A stretch of DNA of 6,790 nt from Crocinitomix sp. (GCA_020849935.1 JADZFJ010000562.1:1-6790), one strand, 5' to 3'; numbered from the stretch's first letter, positions 1 through 5,626 are shown. Notes: a model not told the origin generated them from the letters alone. Translations and numbers: made by a program.

Positions 1-302
1 AAGTGCTAAATTGGCTCTTTAAAAAAGCACACAACTTGACCATCGCTATTTTAACTGGGTTTTTAGTAGGTTCGTTAAATAAAATTTGGCCGTGGAAACA
101 AGTGTTGGAATACCGTATCAAACATGCTGGCGAGCCCAATGAAGAAATGATTCCGGTGGTTGAAAAAAACATTTCTCCTGCAAGTTTCACATCTATTGCC
201 AACGAACCAAATCATTTGCTCGCGGCTTGCCTTTTGGCCTTGTTCGGAGTAGCACTGATTATTGTGCTTGATAAGGTGGGCAATAAAAAAGAAACGAAAT
301 AA
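1..302 (+). CDS. DUF368 family membrane protein, C-terminal fragment (5' end outside window)
   Basis: This is the last ~99 residues of a polytopic inner-membrane protein of the DUF368 family. Members of the family (PopT in the literature) are reported to flip undecaprenyl-phosphate back across the membrane for reuse in cell-wall and envelope glycan synthesis. The visible signature is the stretch NLTIAILTGFLVGSLNKIWP near the left edge (hydrophobic helix, then the family's typical GSLNKIWPWK), followed by a polar loop and a final membrane segment (LLAACLLALFGVALIIVL) with a lysine-rich cytoplasmic tail. The apparent GTG start at position 3 is almost certainly an internal valine codon, because full-length family members are about 300 residues; the gene enters from the left in this frame. 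The stop is TAA at 300-302. Family assignment is from recalled sequence pattern, fairly secure; the substrate is known from the family only. Confidence 0.82.
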   Translation, partial: VLNWLFKKAHNLTIAILTGFLVGSLNKIWPWKQVLEYRIKHAGEPNEEMIPVVEKNISPASFTSIANEPNHLLAACLLALFGVALIIVLDKVGNKKETK

Positions 303-383
303 TTAAAACCATTCTTGAACTCCTAAACGGTTAATTTTACTCAATCGTTTAAATTCCATTGACTGCCTTTCAGAAAGACAGGA
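298..383 (-). ncRNA. Possible small RNA, degenerate relative of the one at 5042-5128
   Basis: On the minus strand, a terminator-like hairpin lies at 303-332 (arms AACCGTTT and GAATGGTT, 8 bp with two G-U pairs, followed by a T-rich tract). A second hairpin lies at 363-381 (CTGTCTTT / AAAGGCAG, 3-nt loop, one G-U pair). Both are fully paired only when read as minus-strand RNA, since the G-U pairs become A-C mismatches on the plus strand. Upstream is a weak promoter-like pair (TTG at 416-414, 18 nt, TAACCTAA at 395-388). The 3' hairpin aligns with the stronger minus-strand RNA terminator at 5056-5082 (shared CCGTTTAG, GTTC and GGTTTT). It would converge on the DUF368 gene and end at its stop. 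The weak -7 box argues for a decayed copy or coincidence. Confidence 0.3.
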
Positions 384-468
384 TGATTTAGGTTAAATTT
401 AAGTTTTTTAAAGCAACCCCTCATTTTAAATTTCGTTTATCTATTAGTTAAGTTTACGTCAATTGAAC

Positions 469-499
469 TTGAATATGTGGTATAATATTCGTAGTTTTG
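469..499 (+). promoter_or_regulatory. Bacteroidota-type promoter of the T9SS protein gene
   Basis: TTG at 469-471 is followed after 20 nt by TAGTTTTG at 492-499, which matches the Bacteroidota housekeeping consensus (TTG about -33, TAnnTTTG about -7). Transcription would start near 505, leaving a leader of about 30 nt before the ATG at 535. The leader is A/T-rich and has no Shine-Dalgarno sequence, which is usual in this phylum. Confidence 0.65.
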
Positions 500-534
500 A
501 AGGACAAATTTGACCTAATCAAATTAATTAGTGC

Positions 535-3084
535 ATGAAATTTATTAAAAAAATATTCTTTACAATCTTGATTTTAACGCCTTTTTCAAGTGCATTAAAA
601 GCCCAAGTTTGTATTCCAACATATTCAACTGTATGTTTTAGTATGTCAACTTATGACGTTATTGACAATTTTTGGACCACGGGTGGAATTACCAATATTA
701 CCAATATGGACACCGATTGTTCGATGTTGCCAGACAACTACACCTACACAGGGATGGCGGTAACAGCGTGTATAGGAGAAACGGTTGAAACCAATGTGCA
801 ATGTCAAGTGGATGAATACATTCAAGGATTTGCAATTTGGATTGATTGGAATCAAAATGATATTTTTGAGTATGTCGAAAAGGTTTATTCCTCGCCAGAT
901 GCCAGTGATGCAGTTTATACAGGTACTTTTACCATTCCTGGCACTGCCACTATTGGAGAAACTTATAATATGCGTGTTCGTTCAGAATTTGCAACTGCCG
1001 GATCTGGCATAGACCCTTGTGATTTGCAAACATTCGGAGAAACGGAAGATTATTTGGTAATTATTGGTACCTGTAATCCGACTATTTGTGAGGGTGATAC
1101 CGTTACATTAGATTTAGGTGTTTTACCTCCAGGTGTAATTTCGTATGTTTGGGCGCCTGCAACAGATATTAGTGATCCTTTTGGCGGTCCTTCGGTAGAT
1201 GTTTGGCCAAGTGATACCACCACTTATACTTGTACCATCACTTCGGTGGATAGCACTTGGGATGTGGCTTATGATGTTTACGTAATTCACGCAGCGAACC
1301 CAGATGCTGGGTTAGATGATACGATTTGTCACAGTCTTGTAGCACCTTACCCTTTTGATGCTACGATCGATGTACCAGAATTTACTCTAACGCTTGATTG
1401 GGAAATGGAAAGTTTTATCGGAATTGGTGGCCCATCAATCATTTTTTCTCCTGACGATGATGAATTAGCCGCAACGGTAGCTACTACCTTACCTGGAATT
1501 TATGAATTTGTCTTGTACACCTCTGATCCAAGTGGATTTTGCCCTGATCAAAGTGACACCGTTCAAATTACTTTTTCGAAACAAACTCATACCACCACTT
1601 TTACCCTACCTTCTTGTTTTGGTGATGCAGATGCAACCATTACTGTCACAGGAACGGGTACCTTGCCAACAGCCGAATACAGTGTGGATGGCGGTCTAAC
1701 TTGGCAAGTTTCTAATGTATTCACAGGTTTGACCTCTGGCACCTACACCGTAAAATCGAAAGATGTATTTGGATGTGAATTTACTTCTACAGTCATTGTC
1801 ACCGAACCAACGGAAATTGAATTAACCTTATCAAGTGATACCTTGGTTTGTCGAAATGGAACAGCCACGGTAACGGCCACTGCAACTGGTGGAGTTACGT
1901 TTACTTACGATTGGAGTATCCCAGGTTCGGATGATATTGGAACACAATCATTTCCTCCTGTGGATAGCCCAACTACTGTAACGGTGGTAGCAACTAACGA
2001 ATTTGGATGTGAATCTGAAGTAGGAACAATCGTGGTGACGCTGCGTGACCCAATCGTTCCAACAATTTCTGTCAACGATTCGATTTGTCCTGGATTTGAA
2101 TCAACAACTTCCGTAACGGTCATAGGTGGCGATGGAGATTATGAATATACATGGACTGCAAACGGTGGTGCAATGGCTGAATCAACGCCAACCATTACAA
2201 CAAATCCTTTAGTGAATACCATTTATTGCGTAACGGTGAACGATGGTTGTGAAACAAGTCCTGTAACGGTTTGTACAGAAACAATTATCAACCCAGTTCC
2301 GGTGCCAGCTTTCGTTTCTGATATTACGGCGGGTTGTAATCCAAGTACGGTGAATTTCGAAGCCACCTTATTGCCGGGCGAAGAAGCCACGTGGTCGATG
2401 GATGGCATTACTTTTATCGATTATCCAACCGTTTCTCACGAATTTTCAGGCGTTGGATTTTATGACATCTTTTTAGAAATTACCAACGAATATGGCTGCG
2501 TGACCAGCATCACCGCAAACGATTATATCGAAATGGTCGACGTGCCTTATCCGAACTTCTTCATTAATCCGAATCCTACCACCATTTTCAACACCTTGGT
2601 GACCATGAATCCGAATTTAGAAGGCGATGAATATGATTATTTCTGGGATATGCCAGGAGCGATTCCTGCAACTTCGGAGGAAATGAATCCAACTGTATTT
2701 TATCCAGAAGGAATCGCAGGAACATACGAAGTAACCTTAACAGTAACGGATGAGTACGGATGTACCAACAACGTAATCCGATATTTAGAAGTAATCCCAG
2801 ACGTAATTATTTATGCACCAAACATGTTCACCCCAGATGGTGACAACGTAAACAATTCTTGGAGAATTTACATGGACGGAATTGACGTCTACAATTACAA
2901 CTGTAAAGTATTTAACCGTTGGGGAGAAATTGTTTGGGAATCGTTTGATGTAACAGGCACATGGAACGGCACCTACGGCGAAAAATTAGTCGAAGACGGC
3001 ACTTACGTTTGGGTGGTCAATGTAAAAGATCGCTCAACCGACAAAATCCACGAATTTAAAGGAACAGTTTCAGTACTGCGTTAA
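535..3084 (+). CDS. Secreted GEVED/PKD-type adhesin-like protein with T9SS type B (gliding-motility) C-terminal domain
   Basis: This is an 849-residue protein predicted to be exported by Sec and then by the type IX secretion system to the cell surface or medium. Residues 1-23 form a signal peptide (KK, hydrophobic core, cleavage after LKA before Q24). Residues ~93-177 form a GEVED domain (IWIDWNQNDIFE ... ETEDYLV). Residues ~180-350 are Ig-like. Residues ~352-426 resemble a SprB repeat (CFGDADATITVTGTG ... GTYTVKSKD). Residues ~430-755 are several PKD/Ig-like modules with a recurring FGC/YGC motif at about 412, 490, 653 and 741. Residues ~759-849 are the CHU_C/type B sorting domain (APNMFTPDGDNVNN, FNRWGEIVWES, DGTYVWVV, FKGTVSVLR). 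Many cysteines suggest disulfides. It is a single-gene unit: own promoter upstream, strong terminator downstream. Likely role is adhesion, matrix or gliding; no catalytic domain is visible, so the exact ligand is unknown. The ATG is chosen because it gives the signal peptide. Confidence 0.9.
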   Translation: MKFIKKIFFTILILTPFSSALKAQVCIPTYSTVCFSMSTYDVIDNFWTTGGITNITNMDTDCSMLPDNYTYTGMAVTACIGETVETNVQCQVDEYIQGFAIWIDWNQNDIFEYVEKVYSSPDASDAVYTGTFTIPGTATIGETYNMRVRSEFATAGSGIDPCDLQTFGETEDYLVIIGTCNPTICEGDTVTLDLGVLPPGVISYVWAPATDISDPFGGPSVDVWPSDTTTYTCTITSVDSTWDVAYDVYVIHAANPDAGLDDTICHSLVAPYPFDATIDVPEFTLTLDWEMESFIGIGGPSIIFSPDDDELAATVATTLPGIYEFVLYTSDPSGFCPDQSDTVQITFSKQTHTTTFTLPSCFGDADATITVTGTGTLPTAEYSVDGGLTWQVSNVFTGLTSGTYTVKSKDVFGCEFTSTVIVTEPTEIELTLSSDTLVCRNGTATVTATATGGVTFTYDWSIPGSDDIGTQSFPPVDSPTTVTVVATNEFGCESEVGTIVVTLRDPIVPTISVNDSICPGFESTTSVTVIGGDGDYEYTWTANGGAMAESTPTITTNPLVNTIYCVTVNDGCETSPVTVCTETIINPVPVPAFVSDITAGCNPSTVNFEATLLPGEEATWSMDGITFIDYPTVSHEFSGVGFYDIFLEITNEYGCVTSITANDYIEMVDVPYPNFFINPNPTTIFNTLVTMNPNLEGDEYDYFWDMPGAIPATSEEMNPTVFYPEGIAGTYEVTLTVTDEYGCTNNVIRYLEVIPDVIIYAPNMFTPDGDNVNNSWRIYMDGIDVYNYNCKVFNRWGEIVWESFDVTGTWNGTYGEKLVEDGTYVWVVNVKDRSTDKIHEFKGTVSVLR

Positions 3085-3110
3085 TCATACACACTTACTC
3101 TACTTAAAAT

Positions 3111-3142
3111 AAGAGGTTTCATTCGTGAGGCCTCTTTTTTTT
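3111..3142 (+). terminator. Rho-independent terminator after the T9SS protein gene
   Basis: Eleven-bp stem (AAGAGGTTTCA / TGAGGCCTCTT, two G-U pairs) closed by a TTCG tetraloop, followed by a run of eight T at 3135-3142. It lies 26 bases after the stop codon. It marks the end of the T9SS gene unit; the repeat-rich accessory region begins immediately after it. Confidence 0.88.
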
Positions 3143-3144
3143 GT

Positions 3145-3158
3145 GCTGTTGGATAATC
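3145..3158 (+). repeat. Shared 14-bp block (copy 1)
   Basis: GCTGTTGGATAATC is repeated exactly at 5530-5543. This copy lies directly after the terminator at 3111-3142, at the apparent left edge of the accessory region. Similarity continues loosely for a few bases (ATTGAAG here, CCGAAAG there). Confidence 0.6.
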
Positions 3159-3199
3159 ATTGAAGAACCTATTCCTGCCATCCGCTATAGTTGGCTTAC

Positions 3200-3298
3200 A
3201 CAAAACATTTCAGATGTGCAGTAGTGAACCAAGTCAAATGGTTGTGTCCTCCGAAGCCTCAGCGAAGGAGGACAAAACATTTCAGTTGTCCGTCCTCC
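3200..3298. repeat. Composite repeat: 14-bp direct repeat plus GTCCTCC inverted/direct repeats
   Basis: ACAAAACATTTCAG occurs at 3200-3213 and again at 3272-3285, each followed by (A/T)TGT. Between them, GTCCTCC (3246-3252) pairs with GGAGGAC (3267-3273) to form a 7-bp stem around a 14-nt loop. GTCCTCC then recurs in direct orientation at 3292-3298, so it could pair alternatively with the same arm. This looks like a dispersed intergenic palindromic element; function unknown. Confidence 0.55.
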
Positions 3299-3401
3299 AT
3301 GTTTTCCTAAAGTCAAAATGGCTTCCGGCGCTTCAATTGTTTTCTGCTGCGCCAAGCTGCCGCTCCTGTCAGGGGTATTGCTTTCGCGGAAATTCATCGT
3401 G

Positions 3402-3470
3402 CATTTGCAAAACCAACCACTAAAATTTAAAATAACACCTTTGGGGTTTGCCATAAACGCCACGTTAAAA
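3402..3470 (+). repeat. Shared 69-bp block (copy 1)
   Basis: It aligns without gaps to 5381-5449 with 57 of 69 positions identical; the first 27 bases are identical. Both copies can fold: an arm near the start (GCAAAACC at 3407-3414) faces GGTTTGC at 3445-3451 here, with one bulged A, while copy 2 has a perfect GCAAAAC / GTTTTGC pair. Both end in a GCCAYGTTA motif. Retained pairing despite sequence change hints at a structured element, but two copies are not enough to prove it. Confidence 0.7.
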
Positions 3471-3670
3471 ACCCAAAACAGGTAGTTGCCTTCTTTTTAA
3501 ACCAACTAAAAAACTAGGTATTTATACTGTTTTTTACTAAAATTAAATGAGTTACCTTGTGCGCGGATTTTGCGGAGGATTTTAATTATAAAGGGTATGT
3601 TTTGCTGATATGATATCCGAAGCTAATATTGTTTTGCGCAGATTGCGAATGCATGGTCTCAAAGTGTACA

Positions 3671-3745
3671 ATTTATTGTTGCGTGGTTTTTTGGTGAATT
3701 AAAAATAATTTAAGTAAATAATTAACTTTAGCAATAAATGAGTTA
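3671..3745 (+). promoter_or_regulatory. Shared 75-bp upstream block (copy 1), promoter-like, before the DUF3800 gene
   Basis: It aligns with 5552-5626 with one single-base gap; TTTAAGTAAATAATTAACTT (3709-3728) is identical in the two copies. It contains TAACTTTA at 3723-3730, one base away from the Bacteroidota -7 consensus TAnnTTTG, at the same relative place in both copies. The nearest upstream TTG (3691-3693, within conserved TTTGGTGA) is 29 nt away, longer than the usual 19-21, so the promoter reading is tentative. Transcription would give a leader of about 85 nt before the gene at 3823, including the palindrome GTTATGCATAAC at 3742-3753. Confidence 0.45.
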
Positions 3746-3822
3746 TGCATAACCCTTGAATATGACAAACCTAAAAATGAAATAATATGAAATGCAAGGT
3801 TCTAGTCAATTGAAATAGATAA

Positions 3823-4572
3823 ATGAGAGAAATAATTAAAATATATTGCGATGAAAGCTGTCATCTCGAAAATGACAACGAGAGAGTAATGGCTCTTGGT
3901 GCTGTTTATTGTCCAGCAAGTAAGAAAAATGAAATATTTCAAATGCTTACTGAGCTAAAGAAAAAGCACAATCTTGTTCCGAAAAACAAAAAAAATCAAA
4001 ATGATAACCGATCGTATTATGAATTGAAATGGAACAAAATCTCATTGGCGAAAATCAATTATTTCAAGGATGTAGTAGATTACTTTTTTGCCGATGATGA
4101 TTTGAATTTCAGGGTTTTGGTTGTTCCGGACAAATCGAAGTTAGCTTATGAAAAATTCAAACACACGCACGACACATTTTATTACAAAATGTATTTCAGT
4201 ATGCTCAAAGTAATCTTGAATCCCGACAAGGCACATCACATTTATATCGACATAAAGGACACTAGGAGTAAAGAAAAGGTACACAAATTAGAACAAGTAC
4301 TGAGAAATGACAAATATGATTATGCAAAAGAAATCATTAAAAAAGTACAGCAAGTTCGTTCTCACGAAGTTGAGTTGATACAGTTAGCTGACTTATTAAC
4401 AGGTGCTGTGTCATACATAAATCGCGGATTATCTGACAGTAGGGCGAAAAATATTTTAATTGAACATTTAAAACACCGTTCAAAATATTCACTGACAAAA
4501 TCAACTTTAATACGTGAACAGAAATTCAATATTTTCCTTTGGGAATCCTCAAAATATGGACATACGATATGA
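3823..4572 (+). CDS. DUF3800 domain protein (predicted RNase H-like fold)
   Basis: This is a 249-residue soluble protein with the DUF3800 pattern: an N-terminal strand ending in the acidic motif IYCDES (D10, E11, S12), the YELKW segment (E67, K69), YIDIKD (D143, D146), and the C-terminal HEVELIQLADLLTGAV (E182, Q187, D190). These conserved acids fit the predicted RNase H-like, metal-dependent nuclease fold of the family; catalysis is not demonstrated for this protein. DUF3800 genes are common in phages, mobile elements and defence-rich regions. A TAA (3820-3822) directly precedes the ATG in frame, so the start is firm. Its stop overlaps the next gene's start as ATGA (4569-4572), indicating translational coupling and a shared function. 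No Shine-Dalgarno sequence. The family call is good; the biological role is inference. Confidence 0.82.
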   Translation: MREIIKIYCDESCHLENDNERVMALGAVYCPASKKNEIFQMLTELKKKHNLVPKNKKNQNDNRSYYELKWNKISLAKINYFKDVVDYFFADDDLNFRVLVVPDKSKLAYEKFKHTHDTFYYKMYFSMLKVILNPDKAHHIYIDIKDTRSKEKVHKLEQVLRNDKYDYAKEIIKKVQQVRSHEVELIQLADLLTGAVSYINRGLSDSRAKNILIEHLKHRSKYSLTKSTLIREQKFNIFLWESSKYGHTI

Positions 4573-5066
4573 ATCAAGTAACGACATTAGTATTTCCCGA
4601 CTTGATTTATTTTGAAGACTACGACGGAAATTTCAAAAGCTATTTTGATGCAGTCTATCGAATATTTTCTTCACATTTCCTAAAGTCTACACCTTACTTT
4701 GAAGGAGTTAGAGTTACGGCACCTCGATACCCAGAAGTGGATGGACTCAGTAGAACCTTTTATCACATCACCCATCAAGGTGATAATGAGCAAAATAGAG
4801 AACCTGATATTAGACGAATGGAGCGCATCCGATTTCCCAAATTTAAAATTGAAAATCATCCGCATGCTGAACTTTTGATTTGGGAAAAGGAAATGGGAAG
4901 AGACATCCGGATTCATATATTGAATGTAAGTGAAAGTTACTTATTAGTTCTAAATAGAAGAAAAGATTACTTGTTATTGTGGACAGCTTTCTACATCGAA
5001 CATAACCACACATTAAAAAAGAAATTGAAAGATTATGAAGCCTATAAAAAAACCAAAACCGCTTAG
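4569..5066 (+). CDS. Conserved hypothetical partner of DUF3800 (possible BECR-fold nuclease/toxin)
   Basis: A 165-residue soluble protein translated from the ATG overlapping the DUF3800 stop. An in-frame ATG at 4539 would add ten residues, but the ATGA junction is the more natural start. Visible features: FYHITHQGD (residues 64-72; H66, H69), a basic/acidic patch REPDIRRMERIRFP (77-90), a strand pair ELLIWEK ... IRIHILN, and a C-terminal YLLVLNRRKDYLLLWTAFYI (124-143) followed by a charged helix KKKLKDYEAYKK. The C-terminal TAF strand plus terminal basic helix reminds me of phage-type BECR-fold RNase toxins, but this is a recalled resemblance, not an identification. Its last ~25 bases overlap the terminator of a minus-strand small RNA. 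A DNA/RNA-processing or defence role with DUF3800 is inference. Confidence 0.7.
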   Translation: MNQVTTLVFPDLIYFEDYDGNFKSYFDAVYRIFSSHFLKSTPYFEGVRVTAPRYPEVDGLSRTFYHITHQGDNEQNREPDIRRMERIRFPKFKIENHPHAELLIWEKEMGRDIRIHILNVSESYLLVLNRRKDYLLLWTAFYIEHNHTLKKKLKDYEAYKKTKTA

Positions 5067-5082
5067 GAACGCTAAACGGCTT
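5042..5082 (-). terminator. Rho-independent terminator of the minus-strand small RNA
   Basis: Stem arms lie at 5073-5082 and 5056-5065 with loop 5066-5072. On the minus strand it reads as a stem of 10 bp with two G-U pairs, then TTTTGGTTTTTTTA. It overlaps the stop codon (5064-5066) and the last codons of the plus-strand gene, so the U-tract is templated by that gene's Lys/Thr-rich tail codons. Confidence 0.65.
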
Positions 5083-5128
5083 CTTAACTCCTTTAACACT
5101 AACACCCTATTCGGGATGGTTACTGAGA
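5042..5128 (-). ncRNA. Putative small RNA, ~85 nt, partly antisense to the end of the DUF3800 partner gene
   Basis: A strong minus-strand promoter (5134-5164) is followed by about 45 nt of non-coding sequence containing an internal hairpin (CCC / GGG around GAATA, extended by CA/TG and TAA/TTA with two bulges) and then a terminator. The terminator stem AAGCCGTTTA / TAAGCGGTTT (10 bp, 7-nt loop) contains two G-U pairs that become A-C mismatches on the plus strand, so the structure favours minus-strand transcription. TTTTGG and a run of seven T follow. The transcript has no plausible reading frame. It contains pieces resembling conserved 5S rRNA segments (CCATCCCGAA, AGTTAAG, GTTTAGCG) with altered spacing. 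It may be a free-standing regulatory RNA, a member of a Bacteroidota RNA family (e.g. Flavo-1, unchecked), or a 5S-derived relic. Confidence 0.55.
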
Positions 5129-5133
5129 TGGGA

Positions 5134-5164
5134 CAAAGGTACGTACTTTTTTCATTTCTGCAAA
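5134..5164 (-). promoter_or_regulatory. Minus-strand Bacteroidota promoter of the small RNA
   Basis: On the minus strand, TTTG (5164-5161) is followed after 19 nt by TACCTTTG (5141-5134), an essentially perfect TTTG-N19-TAnnTTTG promoter and the best promoter match I found in the window. The predicted start is near 5128. Confidence 0.72.
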
Positions 5165-5300
5165 CTTTTTTTAATCTAAAACTAATAACTCCTTGTAAAT
5201 GAAATAAGAATTAGCTCGCAAAAAGCAAAACAATAGGCTACACCTATAATCACCGCTCGCGCTTTGGTGATTGATCCACAGCTAGTTGGGGATCGAAACA

Positions 5301-5353
5301 TGCAATAGCGCTGTGCCGTTCGTATATCGGTGAAATTTTGAACCGATATTGCA
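5301..5353. repeat. Interrupted inverted repeat (bulged hairpin)
   Basis: ATATCGGT (5324-5331) pairs perfectly with ACCGATAT (5342-5349) around a 10-nt loop. The right arm continues to give ACCGATATTGCA, whose remaining TTGCA pairs with TGCAA at 5301-5305. The left arm is therefore the full complement interrupted by about 19 extra bases. It reads like an inverted repeat with a bulge or insertion on one side; function unknown. Confidence 0.5.
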
Positions 5354-5380
5354 CCCTAATAAGTGTGTTTCTACCTAAGT

Positions 5381-5449
5381 CATTTGCAAAACCAACCACT
5401 AAAATTTTAAATAATGGCTTTGTGTTTTGCCTTTAGCGCCATGTTAGCA
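5381..5449 (+). repeat. Shared 69-bp block (copy 2)
   Basis: Second copy of the block at 3402-3470 (57/69 identical, no gap). Its outer arms GCAAAAC (5386-5392) and GTTTTGC (5424-5430) pair perfectly over 7 bp. It ends in GCCATGTTA and runs directly into the hairpin at 5448-5468. Confidence 0.7.
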
Positions 5450-5468
5450 TTCGTCCCCCACACGAATG
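5448..5468. repeat. Small perfect hairpin
   Basis: CATTCGT (5448-5454) and ACGAATG (5462-5468) form a 7-bp stem with the loop CCCCCAC. It abuts the end of the 69-bp block. No T-run follows, so it is not a terminator by itself. Confidence 0.5.
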
Positions 5469-5529
5469 GATTAGCTGTGCTGAATTTCATTTGACTTCGT
5501 CGAACTTCGTTTCGTTTCGTGCGGGAGCG

Positions 5530-5543
5530 GCTGTTGGATAATC
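5530..5543 (+). repeat. Shared 14-bp block (copy 2)
   Basis: Exact second copy of GCTGTTGGATAATC (first at 3145-3158). Here it sits between the 69-bp and 75-bp blocks. Confidence 0.6.
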
Positions 5544-5551
5544 CCGAAAGC

Positions 5552-5626
5552 ATTAAATGTTGACTTGTCTTTTGGTGAGGTGACAAATATTTTAAGTAAA
5601 TAATTAACTTCGGTACTTAATAAGTA
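5552..5626 (+). promoter_or_regulatory. Shared 75-bp upstream block (copy 2), promoter-like, before the small secreted protein genes
   Basis: Second copy of the block at 3671-3745, with the identical 20-bp core at 5591-5610. The -7-like box is TAACTTCG (5605-5612), one base off TAnnTTTG. It lies 26 bases before the ATG at 5639, giving a leader of about 20 nt. Conservation of this block in front of unrelated genes is the main reason to regard it as a promoter or expression module. Confidence 0.45.

Larger units (their letters stand above)
3143..3822. other. Long non-coding, repeat-built stretch upstream of the DUF3800 gene
   Basis: These 680 bases hold no convincing gene: the open frames on either strand run through the repeats and have no recognisable protein pattern. 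The stretch contains, in order, a 14-bp block shared with 5530-5543, a composite of direct repeats and a hairpin (3200-3298), a G+C-richer segment (about 3318-3400), a 69-bp block shared with 5381-5449, about 200 bases of A/T-rich sequence in which I see nothing (3471-3670), and a 75-bp promoter-like block shared with 5552-5626. A leader of about 75 bases then runs to the ATG at 3823. The composition suggests an accessory-island spacer rather than decayed coding sequence. Confidence 0.6.

Noticed and set aside
361..382. Plus-strand hairpin as terminator of the DUF368 gene
   Set aside because: On the plus strand the stem has a mismatch and no T-run follows; it pairs fully only as minus-strand RNA.
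3160..3463. Open frames on both strands (plus 3160-3423 of 87 codons; minus 3185-3463 of 92 codons)
   Set aside because: They run through palindromic and shared repeat sequence, overlap each other on opposite strands, and give no recognisable protein pattern; best seen as chance frames in non-coding repeats.
4539..4568. Upstream start (4539) for the DUF3800 partner
   Set aside because: It would overlap the DUF3800 gene by 34 bases, while the ATG at 4569 forms the standard ATGA coupling junction.
5066..5133. A genuine 5S rRNA gene on the minus strand
   Set aside because: Only short 5S-like words are present, the spacing is wrong, the outer helices are missing and the transcript would be too short; kept as a similarity finding only.
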